Counted from the stretch's first letter, positions 1 through 7,979 are shown. The stretch is DNA of 39,857 nucleotides from QHCF01 sp003244275 (GCA_036806345.1 DAIROT010000017.1:1-39857), one strand, 5' to 3'. Translations and numbers: made by a program. Notes: generated by a model from the letters alone, not told the origin.

Positions 1-631
1 CCACCACGGTGACCACGACCACCGAGAAGGCGATGACGCCGGACCCGCTGAGGGCGACCGAGATCGCCAGCCGGGAGGTGGGCACTGCCACCAGTGGCGC
101 CTCTGGCGGCGGGGAGGCATCCTCTCGGACCCCATGGGCGAGGGCCAATAGACGGCCCCGAGTGGCCTCGGCCTCTGGTGCCGAGAGGTAGGCCAGGCGC
201 ACATGGGCCCGTGAGCCGGCGACCCGCAGACGCAGCTCAGTGAGACCCAGGAGCCGCCCTACGGCCGGCTGGACCAGATCAATGGCCTGGATCCTGGCCA
301 GGGGCACCTGCCGGGAGTCCCGACGCAACAGGCCGGACTCGATGCGCAAGGTCACGCCGTCCACCTTCCAGCGGGTCACCAACCAGGACACCACCGCCCC
401 CACCAGGGCGATGACCACCACTACCAGGTCGGTGATGTGGGAGGCGGCACGACCCGAGCCACTCTGCAAGCTGTTGACGCCCAGCACCACCACCAGGCCG
501 ATCACAGCCCGAGAGAAGCGCACGACCGGTGACAGGGGATGCAGCCGGTGCCATTCGCCGGTTCCGGCGCCTCCTCCGGTTGCTTCGCGCGGTTGGTTGA
601 GCGCCCGGTCGGGCGTCGGTGGCTGGGTCAC
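1..631 (-). CDS. PH-domain membrane protein, YdbT-like (3' end outside window)
   Basis: About 210 residues are visible, and the gene runs off the left edge. The GTG start (629-631) overlaps the stop of the upstream gene as GTGA, so the two genes are translationally coupled. The protein has a Pro-rich N-terminus, two hydrophobic segments (around VVRFSRAVIGLVVVLGV and VVVVIALVGAVVSWLV), and then the bacterial PH signature 'TRWKVDGVTLRIESGLLRRD' with 'QVPLARIQAIDLVQ'. This organisation matches YdbT-type proteins (bPH2/DUF304), which usually carry several PH repeats and are encoded next to a shorter YdbS-type partner, as here. In Bacillus the YdbS/YdbT pair has been linked to resistance to a bacteriocin; the role here is unknown. 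A further hydrophobic stretch starts at the window edge. Confidence 0.82.
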   Translation of the reverse strand, partial: MTQPPTPDRALNQPREATGGGAGTGEWHRLHPLSPVVRFSRAVIGLVVVLGVNSLQSGSGRAASHITDLVVVVIALVGAVVSWLVTRWKVDGVTLRIESGLLRRDSRQVPLARIQAIDLVQPAVGRLLGLTELRLRVAGSRAHVRLAYLSAPEAEATRGRLLALAHGVREDASPPPEAPLVAVPTSRLAISVALSGSGVIAFSVVVVTVV

Positions 632-1128
632 AAGCCGGCCGCCTTGGCCTCGCCCAGGGCAGCCAGGCGGTCCCTCAGCCGAGCTGCCTCCGAGGACTCC
701 AGGCCCGGGACCCGAGCGTCGCTGGCGGCTGCCGCGGTGTGAAGCCGGGCGGTGGCCAGACCAAAGGCCCGCTCGGCCAGGCCGGAGTTGACGTCCACGA
801 ACTGCATTCGCCCGTACGGGACTACGGAGAGCCGACGGACGAGCAGGCCCCGACGGACCAGCAGGTCGTCGGCCCGCTCCAGGTAGCCCCATGAGCGGAC
901 CCGGCGCTGCAACAGGTTGTCTACCAGCAGACCCACTACCACCACCGCCGCCATGCTGATAAGGAGGGCTCTCGTGTCATACGGATTGGCCAGGACCTCA
1001 CCGACCAGGGCCAGCACGATGAGCAGGGTCGGCACCCCCACCTCGACCCTGCGCATCAGTCCAAGCCTCTTGGATGGCCTTCGCCATTCCTCGGGCCCCG
1101 AGACGGTCGGCTGGATGGGTAGGTCCAC
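628..1128 (-). CDS. PH-domain membrane protein, YdbS-like
   Basis: 166 residues with a GTG start. Residues about 30-70 form two closely spaced membrane segments (VGVPTLLIVLALVGEVL; ALLISMAAVVVVGLLVDNLL). A bacterial PH domain follows, with 'LVRRGLLVRRLSVVPYGRMQ' and 'DVNSGLAERAFGLATARL', which is diagnostic for the bPH2/DUF304 family. It is the first gene of a two-gene operon with the longer YdbT-like gene (4-nt overlap). There is no Shine-Dalgarno sequence. A TATCCT -10 box lies exactly 6 nt upstream of the GTG (complement of 1135-1140), which suggests a leaderless mRNA. The family is membrane-bound; no enzymatic activity is known. Confidence 0.85.
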   Translation of the reverse strand: MDLPIQPTVSGPEEWRRPSKRLGLMRRVEVGVPTLLIVLALVGEVLANPYDTRALLISMAAVVVVGLLVDNLLQRRVRSWGYLERADDLLVRRGLLVRRLSVVPYGRMQFVDVNSGLAERAFGLATARLHTAAAASDARVPGLESSEAARLRDRLAALGEAKAAGL

Positions 1129-1140
1129 GCGGCGAGGATA
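1129..1140 (-). promoter_or_regulatory. Leaderless promoter -10 box of the PH-domain operon
   Basis: On the minus strand TATCCT (complement of 1135-1140) is followed by 6 nt and then the GTG start at 1128. The spacing puts transcription initiation at the start codon. No SD is present and no convincing -35 is seen. Confidence 0.5.
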
Positions 1141-1211
1141 ACTCGGCTCTGCCGGGTGGTGCCGGGTAGCTTCGTCCCCAACGCAGAACCTGCACAGGAG
1201 AGGAAGGAACC

Positions 1212-2374
1212 ATGGAGAGCTCGTTTGCCATCGGAAAGCTGGGCGTGCGCCCTGAGGATCTGACCGCCCTGCTGCGGGAGGAGGGGCCTTTCCTCACTGT
1301 CTATCTGACCACCGAGGCGGCGGTGCCCAACGCGGGCCAGCTCAGTGAGCAGCGTTGGAAGGTGCTCCGGGAAGATCTGAGCACCTCCAGCCCCGAGGTC
1401 CCCGACGACGTGTTGGATGCCGTGGAGGCCTTGGTGGGCGAGGCCCACCTGTCGGGAGAGACCCTCGTGGTGATCGCTGGTCCGGCCGGCGTTCGCCATG
1501 TCGAGCACCATNNNNNNNNNNGCCGCCGAGGCGGGACCTCGCCCGATGGGGTCCCCTGCCGCTGATCGGGCCGCTCATCGAATGGCGTCAGCAGTCACCG
1601 ACCCATCTCCTCGTCCTGGCCGATCGAACCGGCGCCGACCTCATCACCGTCGCGCACAGTGACTCGGACGGAGTTGCCGGCGCGGCCGGCTCCGAGCCGG
1701 GCGGCGAGGCGCGCACCGAGACCACGGTCCAGCCTTCCTCCGTGGAAGGCGTATCCCAGCGGCGCAATCACCAGCGAGCCGAGAACTCCTGGGCTGACAA
1801 CGCCCGGTCGGAGGCCGACGCCGTGGCCCGGCTGGCGGACTCCCACCATCCCCGGCTGGTTCTGGCCGCAGGAGACGTCAGAGCCATCCAGATGTTGCGT
1901 GATGCCGTGCCGGCACAGGTGAGAGACATCATGGTGGTCATCGAAGGCGGCCGGACGGTGGATGGCTCCAGCGATGACCTGGCCGATGAGGTCGTCCGTC
2001 AGGTGTCGTCAGCCGTCGCTGAGGACACGGTGGCCGTGCTCCACCAGCTGCGCGGCCACCTTGGTCAGGGACAGGCCGGCGAGGGCGCCGACGCGGTGTT
2101 TGACGCCTTGCGCCAGAGCCAGGTCGAGTTGCTCGTCGTGCACGACGATCCCGACGACGATCGCAGGGCATGGTTCGGCCCCGAGACGGGCCAGGTGGCC
2201 CTGAGCAGCCAAGAGCTGGATGACCTTGGCATCGATCAACCTCACTCAGCCAGGTTGATCGATGTGGCCCTGTTGGGTGCCCTGGAGACGGGTGCGTCGG
2301 TACGGGTAGTGCCCCACGGCGGTGGGCCGGCCGGCGACCTGGGGGCGTTGCTGCGCTGGCCAACTGCTGGCTGA
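1212..2374 (+). CDS. baeRF2 (Rv2629/Vms1-eRF1-like) domain protein, interrupted by an assembly gap
   Basis: The start is ATG 1212 behind a good SD (AGGAGAGGAAGG). The N-terminal part (LLREEGPFLTVYLTTEA, 'EQRWKVLRED') is in one frame. After ten Ns (1512-1521) the protein continues in another frame with 'LPLIGPLIEWRQQSPTHLLV' and 'ADRTGADLITV', then an eRF1-like middle ('HHPRLVLAAGDVRAIQML') and a C-terminus rich in hydrophobic beta strands ending in GALLRWPTAG. Order and motifs match Rv2629-type baeRF2 proteins, bacterial relatives of eRF1/Vms1/RNase L-inhibitor-associated release factors. Members are thought to act on stalled ribosomes or in dormancy; their biochemistry is poorly known. The frame change is most simply a placeholder gap of wrong length, not a real frameshift. 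Confidence 0.8.
1512..1521. other. Assembly gap (10 N)
   Basis: Ten Ns lie inside the baeRF2 gene. The coding frame upstream (frame of 1212) differs from that downstream (frame of 2374), so the true gap length is not 10. Confidence 0.98.
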
Positions 2375-2406
2375 GCCGGGAGTCCGGGGCGAGCCCCGGG
2401 CCCGGC
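2375..2406 (+). terminator. Nested hairpin after the baeRF2 gene
   Basis: Directly after the stop codon, GCCGGG (2375-2380) can pair with CCCGGC (2401-2406), and inside it CCGGGG (2384-2389) pairs with CCCCGG (2394-2399) around a CGAG tetraloop. There is no U-tract, as is common for actinobacterial terminators. Confidence 0.5.
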
Positions 2407-2484
2407 GCCCGCGCTGAGCCAGCGGCGCCTTCGTTCGGCGGCCTGCCAAGGTTGCCAGCCGGCCAGGGCGGGTAGGAGTGGCCC

Positions 2485-2988
2485 ATGTCGGAGAGAAGAA
2501 GGCGCGGGTGGTTCAGTCGTGCGACGCGGTCGGTGACGTTGGTGGGGCTGGGATGGGCTGGCGGGTATTTCGCCGACCCGGACAGAGGCCATGCCCGCCG
2601 AGTACGGACCGTCGACCAGTTGAGGGCGCTGATACGTCGTCAGAGCCGCAAGGCCGAGCAGACCTTGCACTACGCCGAGGGAAAGGTGAAGGGGACGGTG
2701 GCTCGCACCGAGGGTGCCGGCCAGGTCAAGCCGGTGGATGATCGAGCGGTGGTTGACGCCATCAAGCAGGTGCTCTCCAGCCTGGACTTCGCCACCACCG
2801 ATGTGGTGATCGACGTGGTCGACGGGGTGGCTACCCTACGGGGCCAACTCGAGGATCCGATCGAGATGAGGCGGGTCGAGATGGATACGCTGCAGGCCCC
2901 CGGTGTCATCGAGGTTCTCAGCTACCTCCACCTGCCGGGATCGCCCGCCCCCAACAAGGCTGCCAGCCTGTCTGGCCCACAGGGCTAG
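2485..2988 (+). CDS. BON-domain protein
   Basis: 167 residues, ATG start. The N-terminus is highly basic (RRRRGW) and is followed by a short hydrophobic/glycine stretch (VTLVGLGWAGGYFADPDRG), which resembles the N-terminal anchor of YtxH-like proteins. A basic helical linker follows. Residues about 86-150 form a BON domain: 'DDRAVVDAIKQVLSS', 'VVIDVVDGVATLRGQLED', then a second helix and 'VIEVLSYLHL'. BON domains bind phospholipid or other membrane components (OsmY, Rv0899). It lies alone between a terminator-like hairpin and the fluoride riboswitch. Likely membrane-associated; the specific function is unknown. Confidence 0.82.
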   Translation: MSERRRRGWFSRATRSVTLVGLGWAGGYFADPDRGHARRVRTVDQLRALIRRQSRKAEQTLHYAEGKVKGTVARTEGAGQVKPVDDRAVVDAIKQVLSSLDFATTDVVIDVVDGVATLRGQLEDPIEMRRVEMDTLQAPGVIEVLSYLHLPGSPAPNKAASLSGPQG

Positions 2989-3029
2989 TCACGGCGGGTT
3001 CCCCCCGCCCGATGGGACCTCCTCGCAGG

Positions 3030-3035
3030 TAAGCT
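3030..3035 (+). promoter_or_regulatory. -10 box for the fluoride riboswitch transcript
   Basis: TAAGCT lies in the context GGTAAGCTGACGG. A start about 7 nt downstream would fall at the first base of the riboswitch aptamer (about 3043). The same GGTARGYTGAC context recurs before the DUF151 and gcvT genes. Confidence 0.45.
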
Positions 3036-3042
3036 GACGGCA

Positions 3043-3094
3043 CGGGGATGGCGCTCCCCATAACCGCCGTTCGGCTGATGGCGTCTGCCGCCCC
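3043..3094 (+). promoter_or_regulatory. Fluoride riboswitch (crcB motif)
   Basis: The sequence shows the conserved blocks of the crcB motif in order: GGGGATGGCGCTCCCC (3044-3059), AACCGCC (3062-3068) and GCTGATGGCGTCTGCC (3074-3089). These correspond to the GGNGAUGG hairpin, the AACCGC pseudoknot strand and the CUGAUGRC block. It sits 20-25 nt before the first of two crcB genes, which encode fluoride exporters, so ligand and target agree. The SD of crcB1 (AGGAG, 3105-3109) lies just downstream, which allows translational control. Confidence 0.93.
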
Positions 3095-3111
3095 CAGGAA
3101 ATCCAGGAGCC

Positions 3112-3672
3112 ATGGCACCTACTCCTGCGTCCAGCCCGGTCCATCGCCGGCCGAGCCGCTATCGGCTGCTCCCCGTCGATCCGGATCTCGATCTGGCTCC
3201 GGATGATCCTGCCGGGTCTACCCAGCATGTGGCGCATCGCCATCTACAGCGGCCACCTCATCGCCGATTCGATGTGCTGGTCGCCATCGCCGTCGGCGGC
3301 TTTCTGGGAAGCTGGGGGCGTTACCAGCTCGGTCTGGTGTGGCCCACACCGGCGGGTCGCCTGCCGTGGGTAACGCTGACCATCAATACCTCTGGGTCCT
3401 TTGTGCTCGGCCTGGTCCTCACCTTGATCCTCACCCGGCGACTTCGGAGTCGCTACCTGCGGCCGTTCTTGTGTGTCGGGGTGCTGGGTGCCTGGACCAC
3501 CATGTCCACCCTCTCACTGGAGGAGGATCTGCTCCTGCGGGGCGATCGGCTGGCCACCGCCGGCGGCTACCTCGTGTTGACGGTGGTCCTTGGTCTGGTG
3601 GCCGCCTGGTGCGGCATGGCCCTGGCCGCCCACCTGGACACCCGACGGAGGCGGAGATGGGCCTCGCCCTAG
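3112..3672 (+). CDS. crcB: Fluoride channel/exporter Fluc (CrcB), first copy
   Basis: 186 residues. An unusual 50-residue Pro/Arg-rich, non-hydrophobic N-terminus precedes a four-helix Fluc core: 'GGFLGSWGRYQLG' (Gly-Arg motif near residue 70), 'NTSGSFVLGLV' (pore Asn near 92), and 'GVLGAWTTMSTLSLEE' (TMST break motif near 123-135). Fluc proteins are dual-topology or paired small membrane proteins that let F- leave the cytoplasm. The gene is directly downstream of a fluoride riboswitch and overlaps the second crcB by 16 nt, so an antiparallel heterodimer is likely. ATG 3112 has an AGGAG 2 nt upstream and an AGGA 12 nt upstream; a start further downstream is possible because the extension is not conserved in the family. 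Confidence 0.9.
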   Translation: MAPTPASSPVHRRPSRYRLLPVDPDLDLAPDDPAGSTQHVAHRHLQRPPHRRFDVLVAIAVGGFLGSWGRYQLGLVWPTPAGRLPWVTLTINTSGSFVLGLVLTLILTRRLRSRYLRPFLCVGVLGAWTTMSTLSLEEDLLLRGDRLATAGGYLVLTVVLGLVAAWCGMALAAHLDTRRRRRWASP

Positions 3673-4025
3673 CTGTCGGCGTGGCCGGGGCCCTGGGCGC
3701 GGTGACCCGCTACCTGGTGGACAGTGCCATCACCGATCGCCATGCCGGCTCGTTCCCGTGGGGAACGCTGACCGTCAATGTGGCGGGCTCCTTCATCCTG
3801 GGTCTGGTGGCGGGCCTGGTCCTTCACCACGCCATCTCGCCGAGCGTGCAGGTGGTCGTCGGCGTCGGCTTTTGCGGCGCCCTCACCACCTGGAGCACGG
3901 CCACGTGGGAGTCGGTCAGGCTGGTGCAGGAGGGTGTGCTTGCCACTGCGCTGGTGTTCACGGTCGCCAACCTGGTGGTCAGCCTGCTGGTGGCTGGGCT
4001 GGGCCTGGCCGTCTCGGCCCTGTAG
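3657..4025 (+). CDS. crcB: Fluoride channel/exporter Fluc (CrcB), second copy
   Basis: 122 residues, the usual Fluc length. The ATG at 3657 lies inside the end of crcB1 (16-nt overlap), behind GGAGGCGG. Conserved blocks: 'GALGAVTRYLVD' (Arg18), 'GTLTVNVAGSFILGLV' (Asn41) and 'GFCGALTTWSTATWE' (the central TTWST break and channel Phe/Thr region, about 72-84). Four hydrophobic helices span the protein. Overlapping crcB pairs usually encode obligate heterodimers with opposite topology. Co-transcribed with crcB1 under the fluoride riboswitch. Confidence 0.92.
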   Translation: MGLALAVGVAGALGAVTRYLVDSAITDRHAGSFPWGTLTVNVAGSFILGLVAGLVLHHAISPSVQVVVGVGFCGALTTWSTATWESVRLVQEGVLATALVFTVANLVVSLLVAGLGLAVSAL

Positions 4026-4073
4026 CTGAGGTCCCGGCCGGAGGTCTTCCACAATCTTGACGCGTGAAGGAAA

Positions 4074-4108
4074 TAGTTTTACAGTTGAAGTGTTCATCAC
4101 AGTAACTA
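4074..4108 (+). promoter_or_regulatory. Symmetric AT-rich operator candidate upstream of the MarR gene
   Basis: In an unusually AT-rich stretch, TAGTT (4074-4078) and AACTA (4104-4108) are exact inverted copies around the same centre (4091) as the inner pair TGAA (4086-4089)/TTCA (4093-4096). TTACAGT and TCACAGT also recur as near-direct repeats. It ends 17 nt before the MarR start and is a plausible autoregulatory site (inference). Confidence 0.45.
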
Positions 4109-4125
4109 CTCGGGGAGGCCGAACC

Positions 4126-4602
4126 ATGTCCACCGCAACCTGGCCTGACCGCGGCAGTCTGGTCGAGCGGTTCCTCGAGCTCCAGCCCGTGCTCGGACGG
4201 CGTCTGGGAGCCTGCCTGACCCCCGAGCTGCGGGAGGAGCTGGGATCGGTCACCATCCATCAGCTCCAGGTGGTCAAGCACCTCGGACCCGGACCGCTTA
4301 CCATGCGAGAGCTGTCCCGAGACCTCGATGTCTCCGAGAGCGCCACCACCGCCGCCGCCGATCGGTTGGTCCGCCAGGGACTGGCCGAGCGCCGAGCTGA
4401 CCCCACCGACCGCCGGGTGGTGCGCCTGGCCTTGTCCGAGCGGGGCCGGTCCTTCACCGAGAAGTTCCATCAGGCCCGCAGGGGCCAGGTGGAGAAGGCG
4501 TTCGAGGTGCTCTCCGATGCCCAGGTAGGGGCGTTTGTGGACGTCCTGGAGACCCTGGCGGCTGACCCGGCTGGCCCGGCAGAGACGGCGATAGCGAGAT
4601 GA
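4126..4602 (+). CDS. MarR-family transcriptional regulator
   Basis: 158 residues from ATG 4126, chosen because GGGAGG lies 7 nt upstream; an in-frame TTG at 4057 would run through the operator-like palindrome. The winged helix is clear: recognition region 'TMRELSRDLDVSESATTAAADRLVRQG' (about 59-85) and wing 'DPTDRRVVRLALSERG' (about 92-107), with dimerisation helices at both ends. MarR proteins repress neighbouring efflux genes and release DNA on binding aromatic ligands. The stop overlaps the start of the downstream DHA2 transporter by 4 nt (ATGA), so it probably controls that pump. Confidence 0.9.
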   Translation: MSTATWPDRGSLVERFLELQPVLGRRLGACLTPELREELGSVTIHQLQVVKHLGPGPLTMRELSRDLDVSESATTAAADRLVRQGLAERRADPTDRRVVRLALSERGRSFTEKFHQARRGQVEKAFEVLSDAQVGAFVDVLETLAADPAGPAETAIAR

Positions 4603-6272
4603 GCGACAGGGAGACAGTTCTGAACACCACCGATGTGACCAGCACCGACGCCGCCACCGGCTCCCCAGGCGGGATGGGCGGGAGTGGCCCCGGCCCGGCC
4701 AGTCAGCCGACAACCGAGAGTGGGCTTACCCACCGGCAGATCCTCGTTGTCTTTTCCGGGCTCATGCTGGGCATGCTGCTGGCGGCTCTGGATCAGACCA
4801 TCGTGGCCACCGCCCTGCCCACGATTGTCGGCGACCTGCACGGGCTCAACCGCCTGTCCTGGGTCGTCACCGCCTATCTGCTGACTTCCACCGCCTCCGC
4901 CCCCCTCTACGGCAAGATCTCCGACCTCTACGGTCGCAAGCGGGTCTTCCAGGGGGCCATCTTGATCTTCCTGGCCGGCTCGGTGCTGTCGGGGCTGGCG
5001 CAGAGCATGAACCAGCTGGTCGCCTTCCGGGCCATCCAGGGACTGGGTGCCGGCGGGCTCATCGTGCTGGCCACCACCATCATCGGCGACATCGTGTCTC
5101 CTCGAGAGCGGGGTCGCTACCAGGGCTATTTCGGGGCCGTCTTCGGGCTGGCCAGCGTGGCCGGGCCACTCCTGGGCGGCTTTCTCGTCGAGGGCCCGGG
5201 CTGGCGCTGGATCTTCTACGTGAACCTGCCCATCGGGGCGGTGGCGCTGGTGGTGACCAGCGTGGTGCTCAAGGACAGCATCCGGCGTCGGGCCCACCGC
5301 ATCGACTTCGGCGGGGCCGGCCTCATGGTGGCCGGCGTCTCAGCCCTGTTGCTGGTCACGGTATGGGCCGGCAACCAGTACCCCTGGTCATCGCCCACCA
5401 TCATCGGCCTGGCCGGAGCCGGTATCGGCCTCATTGTCGCCTTCCTGGTGAGGGAGCGGCACGCGGCCGAGCCGATCCTGCCCCTGCGCCTGTTCCGCAA
5501 CCGGGTCTTCAGCGTGGCCAGCGCCATGGGCTTCATCGTCGGGGTGGGCATGTTCGGAGCCATCATCTTCCTGCCCGTCTACCTACAGTTGGTGAACGGC
5601 GTGTCGCCCACCGTGTCAGGGCTGCTCCTCATCCCGCTGGTGGTGGGGCTGTTCGTGGCCTCCATCGGCAGTGGCCAGATCATCTCTCGGGTGGGGCGCT
5701 ACAAGATCTTTCCCATCCTGGGCACCGCTCTCATGGCCCTCGGGCTGTGGCTGCTGTCCCACCTGGGGGTTCACACCAGCCACGTCATGGCCTCGCTGTA
5801 CATGCTGGTCCTCGGAGTGGGCATTGGCGGGGTCATGCAGGTCCTGGTCCTGGCCACGCAAAATGCCGTCGACTACACCGACCTGGGGGTGGCCACTTCC
5901 CTGGCCACCTTCTTCCGCTCCCTCGGGGGAGCGTTCGGGACGTCGATCTTTGGCGCCATCCTCACCTCCCGCCTCACCCACCTGCTGCCTCAGCTGCTGC
6001 CCCCGGGTACGCCGGCCAAGTCCGTTCAGGTGGCCCTCACCGGCAGCCCAGCCGCCCTGGCCAAGCTGTCACCGGCGGCTCACAGTGGGGCGGTGACTGC
6101 GTTCGTGCGCTCCCTGCACACCGTGTTCACGGTGGGCGTCCCCTTCGCCCTGGCGGCGTTCGTCCTGGCCTGTCTTCTCCCCGAGATCCAGCTTCGGCGG
6201 GCGGTGACCACCGACCAGCAGGTCCCGGCGGCCGAGTCAGTGGAGGCGGCGGACACCGTCGGGGTCAGCTGA
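4599..6272 (+). CDS. DHA2-family (EmrB/QacA) 14-TM multidrug efflux MFS transporter
   Basis: 557 residues, typical for 14-TM DHA2 proteins. After a soluble Gly/Ser/Thr-rich N-terminus, TM1 carries the family's 'LAALDQTIVATALPTIVGDL' (motif D1). Motif A is 'GKISDLYGRKRVF', and motif C in TM5 is 'GLASVAGPLLGGFLVE'. Further helices continue to about residue 535 with a short polar tail. It should export hydrophobic drugs or metabolites in exchange for protons. Translationally coupled to the preceding MarR gene (ATGA overlap). Confidence 0.92.
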   Translation: MSDRETVLNTTDVTSTDAATGSPGGMGGSGPGPASQPTTESGLTHRQILVVFSGLMLGMLLAALDQTIVATALPTIVGDLHGLNRLSWVVTAYLLTSTASAPLYGKISDLYGRKRVFQGAILIFLAGSVLSGLAQSMNQLVAFRAIQGLGAGGLIVLATTIIGDIVSPRERGRYQGYFGAVFGLASVAGPLLGGFLVEGPGWRWIFYVNLPIGAVALVVTSVVLKDSIRRRAHRIDFGGAGLMVAGVSALLLVTVWAGNQYPWSSPTIIGLAGAGIGLIVAFLVRERHAAEPILPLRLFRNRVFSVASAMGFIVGVGMFGAIIFLPVYLQLVNGVSPTVSGLLLIPLVVGLFVASIGSGQIISRVGRYKIFPILGTALMALGLWLLSHLGVHTSHVMASLYMLVLGVGIGGVMQVLVLATQNAVDYTDLGVATSLATFFRSLGGAFGTSIFGAILTSRLTHLLPQLLPPGTPAKSVQVALTGSPAALAKLSPAAHSGAVTAFVRSLHTVFTVGVPFALAAFVLACLLPEIQLRRAVTTDQQVPAAESVEAADTVGVS

Positions 6273-6307
6273 GTAGGTCCCGGACAGGTGATGCCTTGTT
6301 GAGAATC

Positions 6308-6329
6308 CATGAGGTCCAGCACCCTCATG
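6308..6329 (+). terminator. Hairpin downstream of the efflux gene
   Basis: CATGAGG (6308-6314) and CCTCATG (6323-6329) form a perfect 7-bp stem with an 8-nt loop, 36 nt after the transporter stop and before the sulfatase gene. There is no U-tract. It could end the marR-efflux transcript or lie in the sulfatase leader. Confidence 0.35.
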
Positions 6330-6375
6330 CGATCATCACCATGGCATCACACTCCCCTAATGAGGCTGATCGACG

Positions 6376-7902
6376 ATGTTGGCCATGGTCAAACGTGCGT
6401 ATCTGCGAAGGGGCATCGCCCTGGGGGCCTCCGTCGCCCTACTGGCGGCTGGTTGCTCAAACGGTACGGCCACTTCGGCCAGCAGCGGCCGGCCCAACGT
6501 GGTGTTCGTGCTGACCGACGACCTGTCGAACAACCTGGTGCAGTACATGCCCCACGTGCAGGCGTTGGAGAAGGCCGGGCTGGCGTTCTCTGACTACACA
6601 GTCACCGACTCGCTCTGCTGCCCGTCGCGGTCCTCGATCTTCACTGGTCGCTTCCCCCACGACACCAGGATTTTCACCAACGGGGGCAACGCCAGCAAGA
6701 GCGGGGCCCCGACAGGAGCCACCCTTGATGGTGGCTTCGATCTCTTCCATGCCCGGGGTGAGGAGAAGCAGACCTTCGCCACCGCTCTACAAGGTGCCGG
6801 CTACCGCACCGCCATGATGGGCAAGTACCTCAACGGATACCAGCCATCGGCCACCGAGGGTACCAAGACGGCCTACATCCCGCCCGGCTGGAACGAGTGG
6901 GACGTCGCCGGCCAGGGCTACCGAGAGTTCAACTACGACCTGAACCAGAACGGTCATGTCGTGCACTACGGTTCCCAGTCCCAGGACTACCTGACGGATG
7001 TGGTTTCCGGCAGGGGCAGCTCCTTCATCAGGGGTGCGGCCGGCGAGCACCGCCCGTTCCTGCTGGAGGTGGCGACCTTTGCCCCCCATGGCCCTTACAC
7101 ACCGGCGCCCCGGGACGCCAACGCCTTCCCCGGCCTGACGGCTCCGCGCGGCCCGGCGTTCGACCAGCTGCCGACGAATCCACCCTCCTGGCTGGCCCAT
7201 TTCCAGCCGCTCACCAGCCAGAACATCGCGAAGATCGACGAGGGTTTTCGCAAGCGGGCCCAAGCCGTGCAGGCGGTCGATGCCATGATCGGCCACCTGG
7301 AGGACACCTTGAAGGCGGCCGGTGTCGCTGACAACACTTACCTGGTCTTCAGCTCTGACAACGGGTACCACATGGGCGAGCATCGCCTTACTCCCGGTAA
7401 GATGACTGCCTTCGACACCGACATCCAGGTGCCGTTGATCGTGGCCGGGCCTGGCGTTGCGGCCGGGCGCACGTCGGACCAATTGACCCAGAACATCGAC
7501 CTGGCTCCCACGTTCGAAGCTCTCGGCGGTGTAACCACGCCGGCCAACCTGGACGGCCGGAGCTTGGTCCCGCTCCTGCACGGGCAGCCGACGGGGGACT
7601 GGCGCACCGCTTCGCTGGTGGAACATCACGGTCCGGACGTCAACGGCAAGGATCCGGACTTCCCCGCCAAGGGCAGCGGCAACCCGAGGAGCTACGAGGC
7701 CATCCGCACCGCGACGTCGACCTATGTCGAGTACTCCAACGGCGAGACCGAATATTATGACCTGACCCACGATCCTGACGAGTTGCACAACACGGCCGGG
7801 CAACTGCCGGCATCCGAGCGGGCCCGACTGCATGCCACCCTGGCTGGCCTGGAGAACTGCCACGATGCGGCCAACTGCTGGGCCGCTGGTCACCTCAAGT
7901 AG
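6376..7902 (+). CDS. Sulfatase (N-acetylglucosamine-6-sulfatase-like), predicted lipoprotein
   Basis: 508 residues. The signal peptide ends in a lipobox (LLAAGC, Cys27), so the protein should be anchored outside the cytoplasmic membrane. The alkaline-phosphatase-superfamily sulfatase fold is visible: metal ligands 'VFVLTDDLSNN' (Asp48, Asp49), the sulfatase signature 'CCPSRSSIFTGRFPH' with the formylglycine Cys at about 81 (CxPSR type), 'VFSSDNGYHMGEH' with the second metal site, and a C-terminal 'YVEYSNGETEYYDLTHDPDE' block. These suit the S1 sulfatases that remove sulfate from sugars. It needs a formylglycine-generating enzyme not seen here. ATG 6385 is an alternative start. It stands alone in its transcription unit. 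Confidence 0.88.
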   Translation: MLAMVKRAYLRRGIALGASVALLAAGCSNGTATSASSGRPNVVFVLTDDLSNNLVQYMPHVQALEKAGLAFSDYTVTDSLCCPSRSSIFTGRFPHDTRIFTNGGNASKSGAPTGATLDGGFDLFHARGEEKQTFATALQGAGYRTAMMGKYLNGYQPSATEGTKTAYIPPGWNEWDVAGQGYREFNYDLNQNGHVVHYGSQSQDYLTDVVSGRGSSFIRGAAGEHRPFLLEVATFAPHGPYTPAPRDANAFPGLTAPRGPAFDQLPTNPPSWLAHFQPLTSQNIAKIDEGFRKRAQAVQAVDAMIGHLEDTLKAAGVADNTYLVFSSDNGYHMGEHRLTPGKMTAFDTDIQVPLIVAGPGVAAGRTSDQLTQNIDLAPTFEALGGVTTPANLDGRSLVPLLHGQPTGDWRTASLVEHHGPDVNGKDPDFPAKGSGNPRSYEAIRTATSTYVEYSNGETEYYDLTHDPDELHNTAGQLPASERARLHATLAGLENCHDAANCWAAGHLK

Positions 7903-7964
7903 GGTTTGCCGATAGTCGTCCAAGACCTCTTCCTGCCGCCCGGCCCGACCGCGATCCCATTGTG

Positions 7965-7979
7965 ATACCATCTCGGTAT
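7965..7979 (+). promoter_or_regulatory. Palindromic operator/-10 overlapping the mazE start
   Basis: ATACC (7965-7969) and GGTAT (7975-7979) form an inverted repeat with 5-nt spacing. The right arm includes the A and T of the ATG start. TACCAT (7966-7971) sits 6 nt from the ATG as a -10 box, there is no SD, and so the mRNA is probably leaderless. Antitoxin binding here would block the promoter directly. Confidence 0.5.

Noticed and set aside
1512..1521. True frameshift in the baeRF2 gene
   Set aside because: The frame change coincides exactly with an N-run, so an assembly gap of unknown length explains it.
4057..4125. TTG start of the MarR gene at 4057
   Set aside because: It would translate the palindromic AT-rich region and has no SD, whereas ATG 4126 has GGGAGG at good spacing.
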